Shown here piece by piece: positions 50,941 through 60,941 of a stretch of DNA of 64,000 nt (its first letter is position 1; each line of letters opens with the position of its first letter). Both the position numbers and the translations under genes were made by a program. The notes under the pieces are model-generated. The model did no database searches. It was not told the origin of the DNA and was given only the letters and a program-made list of their open reading frames with translations. Source of the DNA: Chloroflexota bacterium (GTDB lineage Bacteria > Chloroflexota > UBA11872); the NCBI GenBank assembly GCA_026708035.1, contig JAPOVQ010000017.1, positions 124,001 to 188,000 on the forward strand, in the 5' to 3' direction.

Positions 50941-53787
50941 CTAGCGCACTCTGAACGTCACCGGGTCCGACGCCGTCTGGTTGCCCGCCCGATCCGTCGC
51001 GATCGCCCGCAGCGTGAAGGTGCCCGGCTCGGCCGTCCACCGCAGGCGATACGGGGCGCGTTGCACCTCGCCAATGGCCTCGCCGTTCATCTCGTAGGCC
51101 ACCGCCGCCAATCCACCCGCGTCCTGCCACACCGCCCGCAGCTCGAGCACGCCCGCCGGACGATCGTCGCCGTTGGCCAGGCCCGCCACCGCCACTGCCG
51201 GCGGAGTGTTGTCCACCACAAATCGCCGGAACACTAGGTCCTCGCGTCCATTCGACGCGCGCACCGCCAGGCGTAGCGTGTAGGGACCGTCGGGGAGTTG
51301 GCTGGTGTCGATCGCCCGCAGCGGCCCCTCCGTCACGGGGCTCCCGCCAACCGTGCCAATGCGAATCCAGCTCCCCGGGGCCGGTCCCGCGCCATAGCGC
51401 AGCTCGAAGTCCCTGAATTGGGGTCCCGCCGCCGTCCCCTGGACGTCCAGCACGCTGCGCACGCGCTCCGACGGCGCGGGGCTGGTGATGGCCGCCTGCC
51501 CCGACGCGCCAGAGGACGGCGCTGCCGCCTCGACGAACGCTTCGGGCGGCAGCCGCAACGACGAGTCCTCCGGCAGCGTTCGCTGCCACTCCTCGGCTTC
51601 GGTCGGCAGCACCACGAACACCTGCTCCTCTACCTCGTCCCGTGGCGTATCCGGCGTGGCGAGAAGCCCCGTCGGCACGTGGATCTCAAATGCCTGGTGC
51701 ACCATGTCCCGCTGCGCCGGCACCGTGCCGGTGAGGAAGAACTCCTCGCGTGTCTCGGGTGTGAACGGCGATGGCAACAGGCCGGACAGCGCGTCAATCT
51801 CCTGCACCACCACCGTTGCCGGCTGCGGCCATGCCAGCGCCGGCTGGCCCTCCAGCGCCGCCGTCATGAACCGCTGCCAGATTGGCGCGGCTCCGCGCAC
51901 GCCGGTCACGTCGTCCATCGGCGTCCCATCGGCATTGCCCACCCACACCCCCGTCACCAGCTGGGGCGTGTAGCCGACCGTCAGCGCGTCGCGCGTGTCC
52001 TCCGTCGTGCCGGTCTTGGCGGCAGCCGCGCGTCCGGGCAGCTGGAGATTGCGCCGCGTCTCGCCGAATCCAAGCACCCGGGCGTTTTCGTCGCTGAGGA
52101 TCGACGTCATCAAGAACGCCAGCCCGGGACTGATCACTTGCGACGCCGCGATCCGGGTCGGCGGTTCCGCCACGTCCGCGAGCACTCGCGCGCTGCAGCC
52201 GTCATCCCCCAACTGCTCGACCACCCGCCCCTGGGCGTCCAGAATGCAGAGGATGCCCGTGGGCGCGACCGACCGCCCTTCGTTGGCGAAGACGCCGTAG
52301 GCGCTCGTCAACTCGATCAACCGCACCTCGTTGGAGCCCAGCGCCAGCGCCGGGCCGATGCGCGAGGGGTCCGTCAGCGTCGTGATGCCCAGCCGCTCGG
52401 CCATGGCCACCGTGGGACTGAGACCGACGTTCGCATCGATCTGCGTCCGTACCGCCGGAATATTGAGCGAGCTTCCCAGCGCCGTGCGCAGGCTCACCGG
52501 TCCGCTGAACCGCTCGCTGTAGTTCCGCGGCGCGTACGGCTCTTGCCCCGCGATCGGCACGATCGTTGGAATGTCCAGCAGCATGGTCGCCGGGGTGTAG
52601 CCCCGCTGCAGGGCGCTGGCGTACATGACGGGCTTGAAGGCCGATCCCGGCTGCCGCGGCGCCAGCGTCACGTTCACCTGGCCGTCGATCGTCGCGTCGT
52701 TGAAGTCCAGGCTGCCCACCATGGCCAGAACCTCGCCCGTGCCAGGCCGCAGCGCCACCAGCGCCGCGTTCGTCACCGTCTGGTCGGCCAGCGTGGCGAC
52801 GTGTTCTCGCGCCGCCGTCTCGGCCTGCTCCTGCAGGTCCAGGTCCAGCGTGGTGACGATGCGCCAGCCCTGCCAGCTCACGTCCGGCCCGTAGCGCGCT
52901 TGCACTTCGTCCAACACGTACTGGAAGAAGTGGGGCGCGCGTACCTCGGCCGCCTGCGGCGGCATGATCGTGATGACCTCGCGGCGCGCCGCCTCCACTC
53001 GCGCCGGCGACGCCAGTCCTGATTCTTCGAGCCGGTCCAGCACCCGCAGCTGCTCCCGGCGCGCCGCTGCCGGGTCCACGTGCGGATTGTCCGTGGACGG
53101 CGACCGCAATAGCCCCGCCAGCAGAGCGGCCTCCGCCAGCGTCACGTCACGCAGCGGCTTCCCAAAATAGGTGCGGGCGGCCGCCGCCACCCCATAGCTC
53201 AAGCTGCCGAAGTAGTTCTGATTGAGGTAGAGCCCTAGGATTTCGTCTTTCGAGAACTGCTCGCTGAGCTGCCACGCCAGCACGGCTTCCTTGACCTTGC
53301 GCTCCACCGTCTCCTCGGGCGTGAGCAGCACGTTCTTGACCAGTTGCTGCGTGATGGTGCTGGCCCCGGAGACGATTTCGCCGCCCGTGAAGTTCTGCCA
53401 CAGGGCGCGCACGATGGCCCTCAGCTCAACCCCCGGGTTCTCGTAGAACGTGGCGTCTTCCGCCGCGATCACCGCCGCCTTCACATCGGCGGGAATCGCC
53501 TCCGGCGGCACCAGCGTGCGTCGGCCCTGGCCCAACAGCTCGCCCAGCTGGCGGCCGCGCCGGTCGACGATCGTGGTGGTTTGAAAGAGGCCGGAACCGA
53601 CGTCCAGGATCTCCTCGACCTCGGGCACATCCGTCAGCAGGGTGCTGGCGGCCGCCGCGGCCGCGCCCACGCCGCTGGCCGCAATCACCGCGAACACCAG
53701 CGTGCCGGCCAGGATTGCCACTGAAGCGGCGCCCGTCAGCAACCACACCCAAGCCGCGACCGCGCCGCGCGAGCGCCGCCGCCGCAT
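50941..53787 (-). CDS. Class A penicillin-binding protein (transglycosylase-transpeptidase)
   Basis: Bifunctional cell-wall synthase anchored by one helix (AVAAWVWLLTGAASVAILAG region). The GT51 domain has AAEDATFYENPGVELRAIVR and SGASTITQQLVKN; the transpeptidase domain has the SxxK serine in RQPGSAFKPVMYA, SSLNIP (SxN) and AAKTGTTEDTRDA (KTG). The C-terminal ~200 residues add Ig-like/Big-type segments (VLDVQGTAAGPQFRDFELRY; NTPPAVAVAGL), ending in VTFRVR. ATG 53785-53787 has GGAG eight bases upstream (948 residues); ATG 53853 is also in frame. A peptidoglycan synthase this complete shows the organism makes a wall. Confidence 0.9.
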   Translation of the reverse strand: MRRRRSRGAVAAWVWLLTGAASVAILAGTLVFAVIAASGVGAAAAAASTLLTDVPEVEEILDVGSGLFQTTTIVDRRGRQLGELLGQGRRTLVPPEAIPADVKAAVIAAEDATFYENPGVELRAIVRALWQNFTGGEIVSGASTITQQLVKNVLLTPEETVERKVKEAVLAWQLSEQFSKDEILGLYLNQNYFGSLSYGVAAAARTYFGKPLRDVTLAEAALLAGLLRSPSTDNPHVDPAAARREQLRVLDRLEESGLASPARVEAARREVITIMPPQAAEVRAPHFFQYVLDEVQARYGPDVSWQGWRIVTTLDLDLQEQAETAAREHVATLADQTVTNAALVALRPGTGEVLAMVGSLDFNDATIDGQVNVTLAPRQPGSAFKPVMYASALQRGYTPATMLLDIPTIVPIAGQEPYAPRNYSERFSGPVSLRTALGSSLNIPAVRTQIDANVGLSPTVAMAERLGITTLTDPSRIGPALALGSNEVRLIELTSAYGVFANEGRSVAPTGILCILDAQGRVVEQLGDDGCSARVLADVAEPPTRIAASQVISPGLAFLMTSILSDENARVLGFGETRRNLQLPGRAAAAKTGTTEDTRDALTVGYTPQLVTGVWVGNADGTPMDDVTGVRGAAPIWQRFMTAALEGQPALAWPQPATVVVQEIDALSGLLPSPFTPETREEFFLTGTVPAQRDMVHQAFEIHVPTGLLATPDTPRDEVEEQVFVVLPTEAEEWQRTLPEDSSLRLPPEAFVEAAAPSSGASGQAAITSPAPSERVRSVLDVQGTAAGPQFRDFELRYGAGPAPGSWIRIGTVGGSPVTEGPLRAIDTSQLPDGPYTLRLAVRASNGREDLVFRRFVVDNTPPAVAVAGLANGDDRPAGVLELRAVWQDAGGLAAVAYEMNGEAIGEVQRAPYRLRWTAEPGTFTLRAIATDRAGNQTASDPVTFRVR

Positions 53788-54002
53788 CAGCGAGCTCCGC
53801 GCAAGCCTCGCCCGCGCGTCACGATTGACCTGGCGGCCGCCGGATGGCCGCATCTGCGAGCTACGCACCCGCACCAGCCTCACTCTCGGAGAACTCCATT
53901 CTAAGCGTGCGCGCTTCCTCCTCCCGTTACGCCGGCCCTTAAGCTGACACTCGCTGCCGGCGGCGATCGAAGGGAGCAGCAGCGTCAATTGAGGCCGCGC
54001 GA

Positions 54003-56834
54003 ATGATCGTTGATTGGACGATCGTCCCGGGATTGCTGCTGCTGGCGGCGGAACTCGTCGCGCTCGCCGCCCTGGGCTACGTGGTCGCCCGCACCGTGCT
54101 CCGGCAATCCGACGAGCGCATGGCCCTGGCCCAGGGCCTGGTGCTGGGGCTGGCGCTCTGGGGCTTCGTCGTCAACGTCGTCATGTACGTCATCCCGGCC
54201 CCCGCGGGTGTGATCGCGGCCTGGGTGGTCACGCTGGCGCTCGGCGCTGGCCTGGCCTGGCGCGCCGGCCGCCCGCTGCGGCCGGCGCTGCGCACGGCGG
54301 CGGTCTTCCTGACCGCGGTTCTGGGAATGCTCTGGGTGGCGCTGGCGTGCCGCCAGATGTTGTCACTCTCCGACTGGGAGATTCATCTCGGACTGGCGGC
54401 GTCAATCCGGGCTGGGGGGTTCCCGCCGGTGCTCCCGTGGCAGCCGGGTATGCCCGCGCCCTATCACTACGGCGTCGACATGCTCATCGGCCTTTTGGCG
54501 CCACCGTTCGGCCCCGACCTGGCGTTTGTGACGGAACTGGTGGGCGCCTATGTGTGGGTGGGCTTCGCCCTGACCGTGGCCACACTGCTGAACCAGCGCG
54601 GGTCGTGGACGGTCGCCGTGGCGCTGGCGCCGCTCCTCCTGACGGCCGGCGCGTGGACGCTGGCCAGCTTCGACGACCCGCCGACCGTCGCGATCTTCCC
54701 CCTTCCCGCGGGAGCGCCGCCGGACGATTTGTTGGCGGCGCTTGGAGAGGCCTATTGGCCGTCACCGCGCTTTCCCTGGCCGGCCCTGGTCGATGCGCCG
54801 CTGGGGAATGTCTGGACGCCCTCGTTCCCTCTCGCGTATGCACTGGCCTTCATCGTGCTGGAGCGGGCGGTCGGCATGGGCCGCCGGTGGTCCTGGTCGT
54901 CGGCGCTGACACTCGGCGTGCTGCTCGGGTTCCTGGGTCTCGTGTCGGAGGCCGTCGCCTTGGTCGCCCTCGCCCTGTGGGCCCTCCTGGAAGCTGTGCC
55001 GGTCATGGCGTCCTGGCGGTCGCGTGCCTCCGACGGCCGGGCGGTTCTGCGCGCGGCTTCCGGGCCGCTCGTCGGGGCGTTGCTGCTGGCCGTAAGCGGC
55101 GGAGTGCTCACGGGTGCGCTGACCGAGGCGTCCGGAGGGGGGCTCTCCGTGAGGTGGACGGGCGACCTGGGTCGCGGCGGTCCGCTGGGAAAACTCATCG
55201 AAGGGCCAGACGGCCTCTGGGTCCTCGGTCTCGGCCCCCTCGTCGTCTCGGCGGTCGCGGTCCTGCTGGCTTGGCGCGATCGCCTGGTGTTGGCGTTGGC
55301 GGCCGCGAGCGGCGTGTTTCTGCTCGCCGGCCTCGTGCTGCACTACGACCCCTTTCCGGTGGACGTCACCCGCATGGCCGGTCACGCGCGGAACTTCGCC
55401 CTCTTGGGGCTGCTGGTGGCGCTGAGCGTTCGCCTGCCCATGTTGCGGCCCCGCTGGCGCTACGCCGCCGGCGCACTGGTGGTCGCCCTGGTCGTTTGGC
55501 CAACCGCGATTGCGCCGGTCCATGCCGTCGGATTCGCCCTCGGTCGAGGACCCCGCTTCGCCAATGCCGAGCTAGGGCCGCAGGAACACCGAGAGTGGTT
55601 TCTGGGGCGCTACGCGCTGGGACGCTTCACCGACGAGGAGTTCATGTCCGATCGCATGGCGTCCTACATCGGCGAGCACACGGCGGCCAAGTCCCGGATC
55701 CTCTCGCCCAGTCCAGGGGCCTTGACCGTCGCCACGGGACGTCCCAACGCCTCGGGCTTCGCATCGGTTCCGCACATCGTGGCCGTGCGCGGGCCGGCCT
55801 ATGCCGATGCCGTCGGCATGCTGGACCCTGCGGCCGTCAGTCAGCTCGGGTTCGACTACGTGCACGCCTCGGATGAATGGCTGGCTCGCCTGCCGCCTCG
55901 CGCCCTGCGCCGCCTTGAGAATCCCGACTTCTTTGAGCTGCTCACGCGTGACGGCCCCGACGCTCTCTATCGCGTGCGGCCCGCCTTTCGGGAGCTCGAT
56001 GCGGACCCGGCGTCGTTCGAGGCACTCCGGCGCGCCGTGCCATCGGCCGCCGCGGTGTATCTGTCGCCCACGATCGATCGGCTGCACGCCGCGCACGTGG
56101 CGTCGGTCCTCGCCCATGCCCAGCTGTTCGGCGAGGTGGATTGGTCGCGTCTGCATGCGCTCCGAACCCCGGCGCAGACCGCACCGCTGAGCGGGCGGAC
56201 CCCCGACGTCGTGGTTACGTCCGCCAGGGCCGCCCCATCGTCGCTTCCGTTGCTGGCACAGCGACGGCCGGTGTGGGCGAATGACGATCTCGCCGTCTAC
56301 GCCCCTGGCGGCGCGGTGAGCCCTGTCGCTCAACCGGAGGCGCCGACGTTCAGCGTCCGCCTGTCCAACGTGAGCCTCGACGGTGCCCGCATCGCCTTCA
56401 CCGCCACCTTCGCCGACCGCGCGCCCGAGCGCTGGATCAAGCAAGACTGGAAGGTTGTTCCCGCGGACGTCTCCGCGCCATGGGCGTTCCCGCAGGTATC
56501 GCTGAATGCTTCCGGGCGCCCGTACGAAGCCGCGCAGTGGTTTCTCGGCCAGGTCGTCTCTGGGTCCAGCCTTGCGAGCCACGTTTACACCTACGACCCC
56601 ATCGAGCGCCGGCTGAGCCAGCAAGGCGATGATGGCCGGTTCACCGCCGTGCTGGCCGGCGGCAGTTCGTTGGCCCCGGGCACATGGATGCTGGTCGTCG
56701 GCCTGCAGCACGGATCGCCGTGGGCCTGGGAGGAAGTGGCGCTAATTCCGGTCATGCAAATCGTCGTCGCGGACACTGGTGAGGTCACCTACGCTGTCTT
56801 CGAGGGCGCCCTGAGCGTGAGACTGGCCGAATAG
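54003..56834 (+). CDS. Large polytopic membrane protein, tandem paralogue 1 (GT-C-like?)
   Basis: 943 residues: about 12 hydrophobic segments (residues 1-500) and a soluble C-terminal part (about 510-943). It is not a family I can name. The first outer loop has SDWEIHLGLAASIRAGGFPP (D124) and PWQPGMPAPYHYG (YHYG 154-157). This parallels the DUF2298 protein at 20254, where D147 is followed by FPPLDPWFAGETINYYYLGY, so a distant GT-C-like relationship is likely. Other landmarks: GHARNFALLGLL and NASGF/GFDYVHASDEWL in the tail. ATG 54003 with GAGG upstream. Its neighbour at 56920 is a full-length paralogue sharing even the upstream sequence. Confidence 0.75.
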   Translation: MIVDWTIVPGLLLLAAELVALAALGYVVARTVLRQSDERMALAQGLVLGLALWGFVVNVVMYVIPAPAGVIAAWVVTLALGAGLAWRAGRPLRPALRTAAVFLTAVLGMLWVALACRQMLSLSDWEIHLGLAASIRAGGFPPVLPWQPGMPAPYHYGVDMLIGLLAPPFGPDLAFVTELVGAYVWVGFALTVATLLNQRGSWTVAVALAPLLLTAGAWTLASFDDPPTVAIFPLPAGAPPDDLLAALGEAYWPSPRFPWPALVDAPLGNVWTPSFPLAYALAFIVLERAVGMGRRWSWSSALTLGVLLGFLGLVSEAVALVALALWALLEAVPVMASWRSRASDGRAVLRAASGPLVGALLLAVSGGVLTGALTEASGGGLSVRWTGDLGRGGPLGKLIEGPDGLWVLGLGPLVVSAVAVLLAWRDRLVLALAAASGVFLLAGLVLHYDPFPVDVTRMAGHARNFALLGLLVALSVRLPMLRPRWRYAAGALVVALVVWPTAIAPVHAVGFALGRGPRFANAELGPQEHREWFLGRYALGRFTDEEFMSDRMASYIGEHTAAKSRILSPSPGALTVATGRPNASGFASVPHIVAVRGPAYADAVGMLDPAAVSQLGFDYVHASDEWLARLPPRALRRLENPDFFELLTRDGPDALYRVRPAFRELDADPASFEALRRAVPSAAAVYLSPTIDRLHAAHVASVLAHAQLFGEVDWSRLHALRTPAQTAPLSGRTPDVVVTSARAAPSSLPLLAQRRPVWANDDLAVYAPGGAVSPVAQPEAPTFSVRLSNVSLDGARIAFTATFADRAPERWIKQDWKVVPADVSAPWAFPQVSLNASGRPYEAAQWFLGQVVSGSSLASHVYTYDPIERRLSQQGDDGRFTAVLAGGSSLAPGTWMLVVGLQHGSPWAWEEVALIPVMQIVVADTGEVTYAVFEGALSVRLAE

Positions 56835-56919
56835 GTGGCGCGGCGCCGCGGAGTCTTGAGCCGGCGCCAGGTGCGGGCCGCCGGTGAAAGGATAGGCACC
56901 GTCACTTGAGGCCGTGCGC

Positions 56920-59721
56920 GTGACCGTTGATCCCGCAGTGATCCCCGGATTGCTGCTGCTGGCGGCGGAACTCATCGCGCTCGCGGCCGTGGGCTACGTC
57001 GTTGCCCGCACCGTGCTCCGCCAGAGCGATGAGCGCTTGGCCTTGGCGCAGGGCCTCGTCATCGGGCCGGCGCTGTGGGGCTTCGTCGTGAACGTTGTCC
57101 TCTACGCCCTCCCGGCGCCCGCGGGAGTGGTTGCGGCCTGGGTGCTCACGCTCGCGCTCGCCGCCGGACTTGCCTGGCGCGCCGGCGAGTCCGTGCGGCC
57201 TGGGCTGCGCACGACGGCCGCCGTGGTGGTCGCGGCCCTGGCGCTGTTCTGGGTCGCGCTGGCCAGCCGCCAGCTCCTGACGATTGTTGAAGATTTTCTG
57301 CATCTGGGACTGGCGGCATCCATCCAAGCCGGCGGGTATCACCCGCCCGCCTTTCCCTGGAGCCCGGATCTGCCCACCGCCTATCACTACGGCTCCAATC
57401 TGTTGATCGGTCTCTTGGCCCCGCCGTTCGGACCCGACCTGGCACTCGTGACCGAGGTGCTGGGCGCCTATCTCTGGATGAGCTTCGCCCTGGTCGTGGG
57501 CACGCTGGTCTTCAGCCGGGGATCGTGGATCGCGGTGGTGGTCGCAGCCCCGCTGGTGCTCACGGCCGGCGCCTGGACGCAGGTCCACTACGCGCCGCCG
57601 CCGGGCATCGTGCAGCTCCCCGGCCCCGGCGAGCTGCCGGCGCTCAACGCCAGCGTGCGCACCTGGCTGGCGGAGGTCTACTGGCCGACGCTGGACGCAC
57701 CCTGGGAGACGGTGCTCGAGGCGTCACCGCCAAATATCTGGAAGCCGTCGTTCACGCTGGCGTATGCGCTGACGCTCGTGGTGCTGGAGCGGGTTACCGC
57801 CGGCAGCCGCCGCTCCTGGCCGTCGACGCTGGTCCTGGCGGCCCTGGTCGGATTCCTGGGTCTGGCCGACGAAGCCGTGGCCGTGATGGTGGTGGCCCTG
57901 TGGATCTTGCTCGAGGTGGCGCAGCTGGTTGCGGCCAGACCGGCGCGCGCGCGGCGCCTGCGCGAGGCTCTGCGCGCGGCTGCGGGACCGCTGCTGGCCG
58001 CGCTCGTTCTGGCCGTTGGCGGCGGCGCCATCACGGGCCTCCTGACCGGGCCGTCCGGAAGCGGCCTGGCGCTGGCCTGGATGGACGATCCGGGCAGCCG
58101 TCGACCGATCGGCGACTTCATCGACATTTCCGGCGGTCTGGGCGTGCTTGGTCTTGGCGTAGTCGTGATCGTCGCCGTCGCCGTGCTGCTCGCGCGGCGC
58201 GACCGCCTGGTGCTGGCACTGGCGCTTGGGAGCGGGCTCTTTCTGCTCGCGGCACTCACGCTGCACTACGAGTTCTCACGGGATGTCGTGCGGCTGGACG
58301 GTCATGCGCGAAACTTCGCGCTCATGGCGCTGCTCGGCGCGCTGAGCGTCAGCCTGCCGGCCCTGCGCCTTCGGTGGCGCTACGCCGCCGCCACGCTGGT
58401 CTTCGTCCTGGTCACCTGGCCGACGATCGTGACGCCCCTGCGCAGCATCGGCGTGGGCCTCGGCAACGGCATCCAGCTCGCCAATGCGGAGTCGGGCCGT
58501 CGGGAGCACGCCTCGGACTTCCTCGGACGCTATGTGGCCCGGAGCGGCATGTCCGATCGCGTCGCCGCATACATCCGTGATCGCACTGCGGCCGATGCGC
58601 GCATCCTCGCCCCGGATCCGATCGCGATGTCCATCGCCACGGGCCGCGCGAACGCGTCGGGCTTTACCGACTTCATTGGCTTCTCGAGAGTGCGTGGGCC
58701 GGAGTATGTGGACGCGATCCGCCGGCTCGAGCCTTCGGCAATTCGCCGGCTGGGCTTTGACTACGTGCAAGCCACCGACGATTGGCTGGCCTACCTTCCG
58801 CCGCGGGCGGCGGGATGGATCGAGAATCCGAATTACTTCGAGCCGCTATTGCGCGACGGTGCCTCGGCGCTCTTCCGCATCCGGCCCGAGTTTCTGGCCA
58901 TTGAATCGCCGCCCGATCCTGCGTCGTTCGAGGCCTTGCGCCAGGCGGTGCCGCCGTCGGCGACGGTGTATCTGTCGCCGTCGATCGGCTACCTGGGGTG
59001 GGTGCGGGCCGCGTCGGTGCTGTCCCACGCGCAACTGCTCGGCGAGGTGCGCGTGTTCGGTGAACACCTGCGGCCCGGCTTCGACACCCAGCCGCTCGGT
59101 GGTCGCACGCCGGATCTCGTGGTCACCTCGGCGCGCCTCGCGCCGTCGGCTTTTCCGCCCGGCCGGCGAACGCCGATCTGGTCAAACGATGATTTCGCGG
59201 TCTACGCCCCGGGCGGTACCGTGCCGCCGATCATGCCCGCGGCCGAGACGCTGCTAAGCGTGCGGATGTCGTCGGTGAGCATCGATGACGGTCGGCTGGC
59301 GTTTACCGCGACGCTGGCGGACGATGCGGCGCGGCGCTGGACCGGCCAGGATTGGGTGATCCTGGCGGCTGACGACTCGCCGTGGGCGTTGCCGCGCGAC
59401 CTCGGGACCGACGGGCGCAGCTATCTGGCGGCGCAGTGGTTCGTCGGGCAATTCCATCCGGGTCAGGGAGTGATTAGCAAGCGGTACGTGTTCGACGCCC
59501 GCGCGGCGAGCCTGTCCCTGGAGGTCGAAGAGGGACGTTTCGTTCCCCTGGAGACGTCTGACAGCGGGCTCGGCCCCGGCGTGTGGACGCTCGCGCTGCG
59601 GCTGCGACACAACTGGACGGAGGCCGCTCTAATCCCGGTGGTGCGCCTCACGATCGCCGAAGATGGCGCGGCGACCTTTGCGGTCTTCGAGGACGCGCTC
59701 GGCGTGACGCCCATTCCATAG
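56920..59721 (+). CDS. Large polytopic membrane protein, tandem paralogue 2
   Basis: 933 residues, the same architecture as its upstream neighbour. The first ~85 residues are nearly identical between the two (IPGLLLLAAELIALAAVGYV, then VARTVLRQSDERLALAQG), and similarity falls towards the C-terminus. The outer loop reads EDFLHLGLAASIQAGGYHPP then PTAYHYG. I choose GTG 56920 because alignment with the first copy puts the starts together (GTGACCGTTGAT versus ATGATCGTTGAT); a GTG at 56914 is in frame. Eighty-five bases separate the copies. The probable role is sugar transfer or lipid-linked glycan handling, by remote resemblance only. Confidence 0.72.
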   Translation: MTVDPAVIPGLLLLAAELIALAAVGYVVARTVLRQSDERLALAQGLVIGPALWGFVVNVVLYALPAPAGVVAAWVLTLALAAGLAWRAGESVRPGLRTTAAVVVAALALFWVALASRQLLTIVEDFLHLGLAASIQAGGYHPPAFPWSPDLPTAYHYGSNLLIGLLAPPFGPDLALVTEVLGAYLWMSFALVVGTLVFSRGSWIAVVVAAPLVLTAGAWTQVHYAPPPGIVQLPGPGELPALNASVRTWLAEVYWPTLDAPWETVLEASPPNIWKPSFTLAYALTLVVLERVTAGSRRSWPSTLVLAALVGFLGLADEAVAVMVVALWILLEVAQLVAARPARARRLREALRAAAGPLLAALVLAVGGGAITGLLTGPSGSGLALAWMDDPGSRRPIGDFIDISGGLGVLGLGVVVIVAVAVLLARRDRLVLALALGSGLFLLAALTLHYEFSRDVVRLDGHARNFALMALLGALSVSLPALRLRWRYAAATLVFVLVTWPTIVTPLRSIGVGLGNGIQLANAESGRREHASDFLGRYVARSGMSDRVAAYIRDRTAADARILAPDPIAMSIATGRANASGFTDFIGFSRVRGPEYVDAIRRLEPSAIRRLGFDYVQATDDWLAYLPPRAAGWIENPNYFEPLLRDGASALFRIRPEFLAIESPPDPASFEALRQAVPPSATVYLSPSIGYLGWVRAASVLSHAQLLGEVRVFGEHLRPGFDTQPLGGRTPDLVVTSARLAPSAFPPGRRTPIWSNDDFAVYAPGGTVPPIMPAAETLLSVRMSSVSIDDGRLAFTATLADDAARRWTGQDWVILAADDSPWALPRDLGTDGRSYLAAQWFVGQFHPGQGVISKRYVFDARAASLSLEVEEGRFVPLETSDSGLGPGVWTLALRLRHNWTEAALIPVVRLTIAEDGAATFAVFEDALGVTPIP

Positions 59722-59810
59722 GCTCGCCCTCGATGGGTGGTACGCGCCGTGCCGGTTCCGCCGCCTCAAGTACCCTCGCCACGAAACCTCGCCGCAAATC
59801 GGACGCTGTC

Positions 59811-60800
59811 GTGAGCGAGATCCGCATCGGCCTCATAGGATTCGGCGCGTGGACGCGCAGCGCCTATGTCCCGGCGCTTCGCTTGGACGGTCGCGCCACG
59901 GTGACGGCGGTGGCGGCGCCCAGCGCCGAAACTCGTAGCCGGGCCATTGCGGAGCTTGGGCCGGAGATCGCCGTGTTTGCCTCGGCGCCCGAACTCGTGG
60001 CCGCCGCCGACCTGGACGCCGTCACGGTCGCGGTTCCCGATCGGGCGCACGAGCCGGTGCTGGCGGACGCGCTGGCGTCAGGCCTGCCGCTCCTGTTCGA
60101 GCCGCCCGTGGCTTCCGACCGGCCCGGGGTGGAACGCATGCTGGAGTCGCTCCGCGACGCGCCGCAACTCGTGCATCCCGACCTCGAGCTCTCCTACCTG
60201 CCCGTCGTCGCGCACCTGCGCGAGGCGCTGGACGCCGGCGCGATCGGTCGGCCGCGAACCGCGAGCGTGCGGCTCCAAGCCGGGTGGGGCCATCCGCCGC
60301 GGCACGAGCTGAGCGTGGTGCACATGCTGGCCGGGTGGTATCTCGACATGCTGGACCGCGCGCTCGGCCGCACGGCGCGCCGTGTACTGGTGCTCAACGG
60401 CGACGACGCACCGGGGCTGATGCAGTCGCGCGCCGTCGCTCACCTGGACTACGGCGACGTACTGGGCACGTTCCAAATCAACATCGGAGCGGTCGGGCCG
60501 CTGCGCATCGACCTGGAGGTCAACGGCGTCGACGGCGACATCGTCTGCGATCCGCTGGCGGGCGCCTGGCGCCTGCGCACGCGGGAGTTTCCCCACTGGC
60601 GCCTGGCGCGTCAGCCGGCGCTGGAACCGCCGGCCGGGTGGCCCGGCGTCCACGAATGCCTGCGCGCCTTCCTCGACGCCGTCGAACAGGGCGCGACGAA
60701 TACCGGCATGCGCGACGCGATCATTCGTCAGCATGAGGTCGGCCTAGCCGCCGACCGGTCCTGCGAAACAGGCGCCTGGGAAGACGTCCGGCCGGCCTAG
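59811..60800 (+). CDS. Gfo/Idh/MocA family oxidoreductase
   Basis: NAD(P)-dependent sugar-type dehydrogenase fold. IRIGLIGFGAWTRSAYVPAL is the Rossmann loop, followed by ADLDAVTVAVPDRAHEPVLADAL and the LLFEPPVASD segment. There the usual EKP is EPP, so the catalytic-type lysine of the family is missing and activity may differ. The C-terminal alpha/beta domain includes RTASVRLQAGWGHPPRHEL. GTG 59811 gives 329 residues; ATG 59733 would add 26. It follows the tandem membrane paralogues by 89 bases and may act on the same sugar. Confidence 0.78.
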   Translation: MSEIRIGLIGFGAWTRSAYVPALRLDGRATVTAVAAPSAETRSRAIAELGPEIAVFASAPELVAAADLDAVTVAVPDRAHEPVLADALASGLPLLFEPPVASDRPGVERMLESLRDAPQLVHPDLELSYLPVVAHLREALDAGAIGRPRTASVRLQAGWGHPPRHELSVVHMLAGWYLDMLDRALGRTARRVLVLNGDDAPGLMQSRAVAHLDYGDVLGTFQINIGAVGPLRIDLEVNGVDGDIVCDPLAGAWRLRTREFPHWRLARQPALEPPAGWPGVHECLRAFLDAVEQGATNTGMRDAIIRQHEVGLAADRSCETGAWEDVRPA

Positions 60801-60812
60801 TCTCACCCTTCT

Positions 60813-60841
60813 GTCATTCCGAGCGCCGCGAGGAATCTAAG
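60813..60841. repeat. Dispersed intergenic repeat, family A (copy 3)
   Basis: TGTCATTCCGAGCGCCGCGA then GGAATCTA, differing from the other copies by one base in the core. It lies in the convergent gap between the Gfo/Idh/MocA and DUF4202 genes. Confidence 0.85.
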
Positions 60842-60879
60842 GCGCCACCCTTGGTCTTCCCGCCAATCATCTTCTCAGG

Positions 60880-60902
60880 CGCCCACCAGGGACGCCCCTA
60901 CG
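60880..60902. repeat. Dispersed intergenic repeat, family C (copy 3)
   Basis: GCGCCCACCAGGGACGCCCC then TAC, the same orientation as 47393-47417. Confidence 0.75.
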
Positions 60903-60941
60903 CGAAGGGCCCGGCGGAATCGCCCCGAGGCGACCGCGGCG

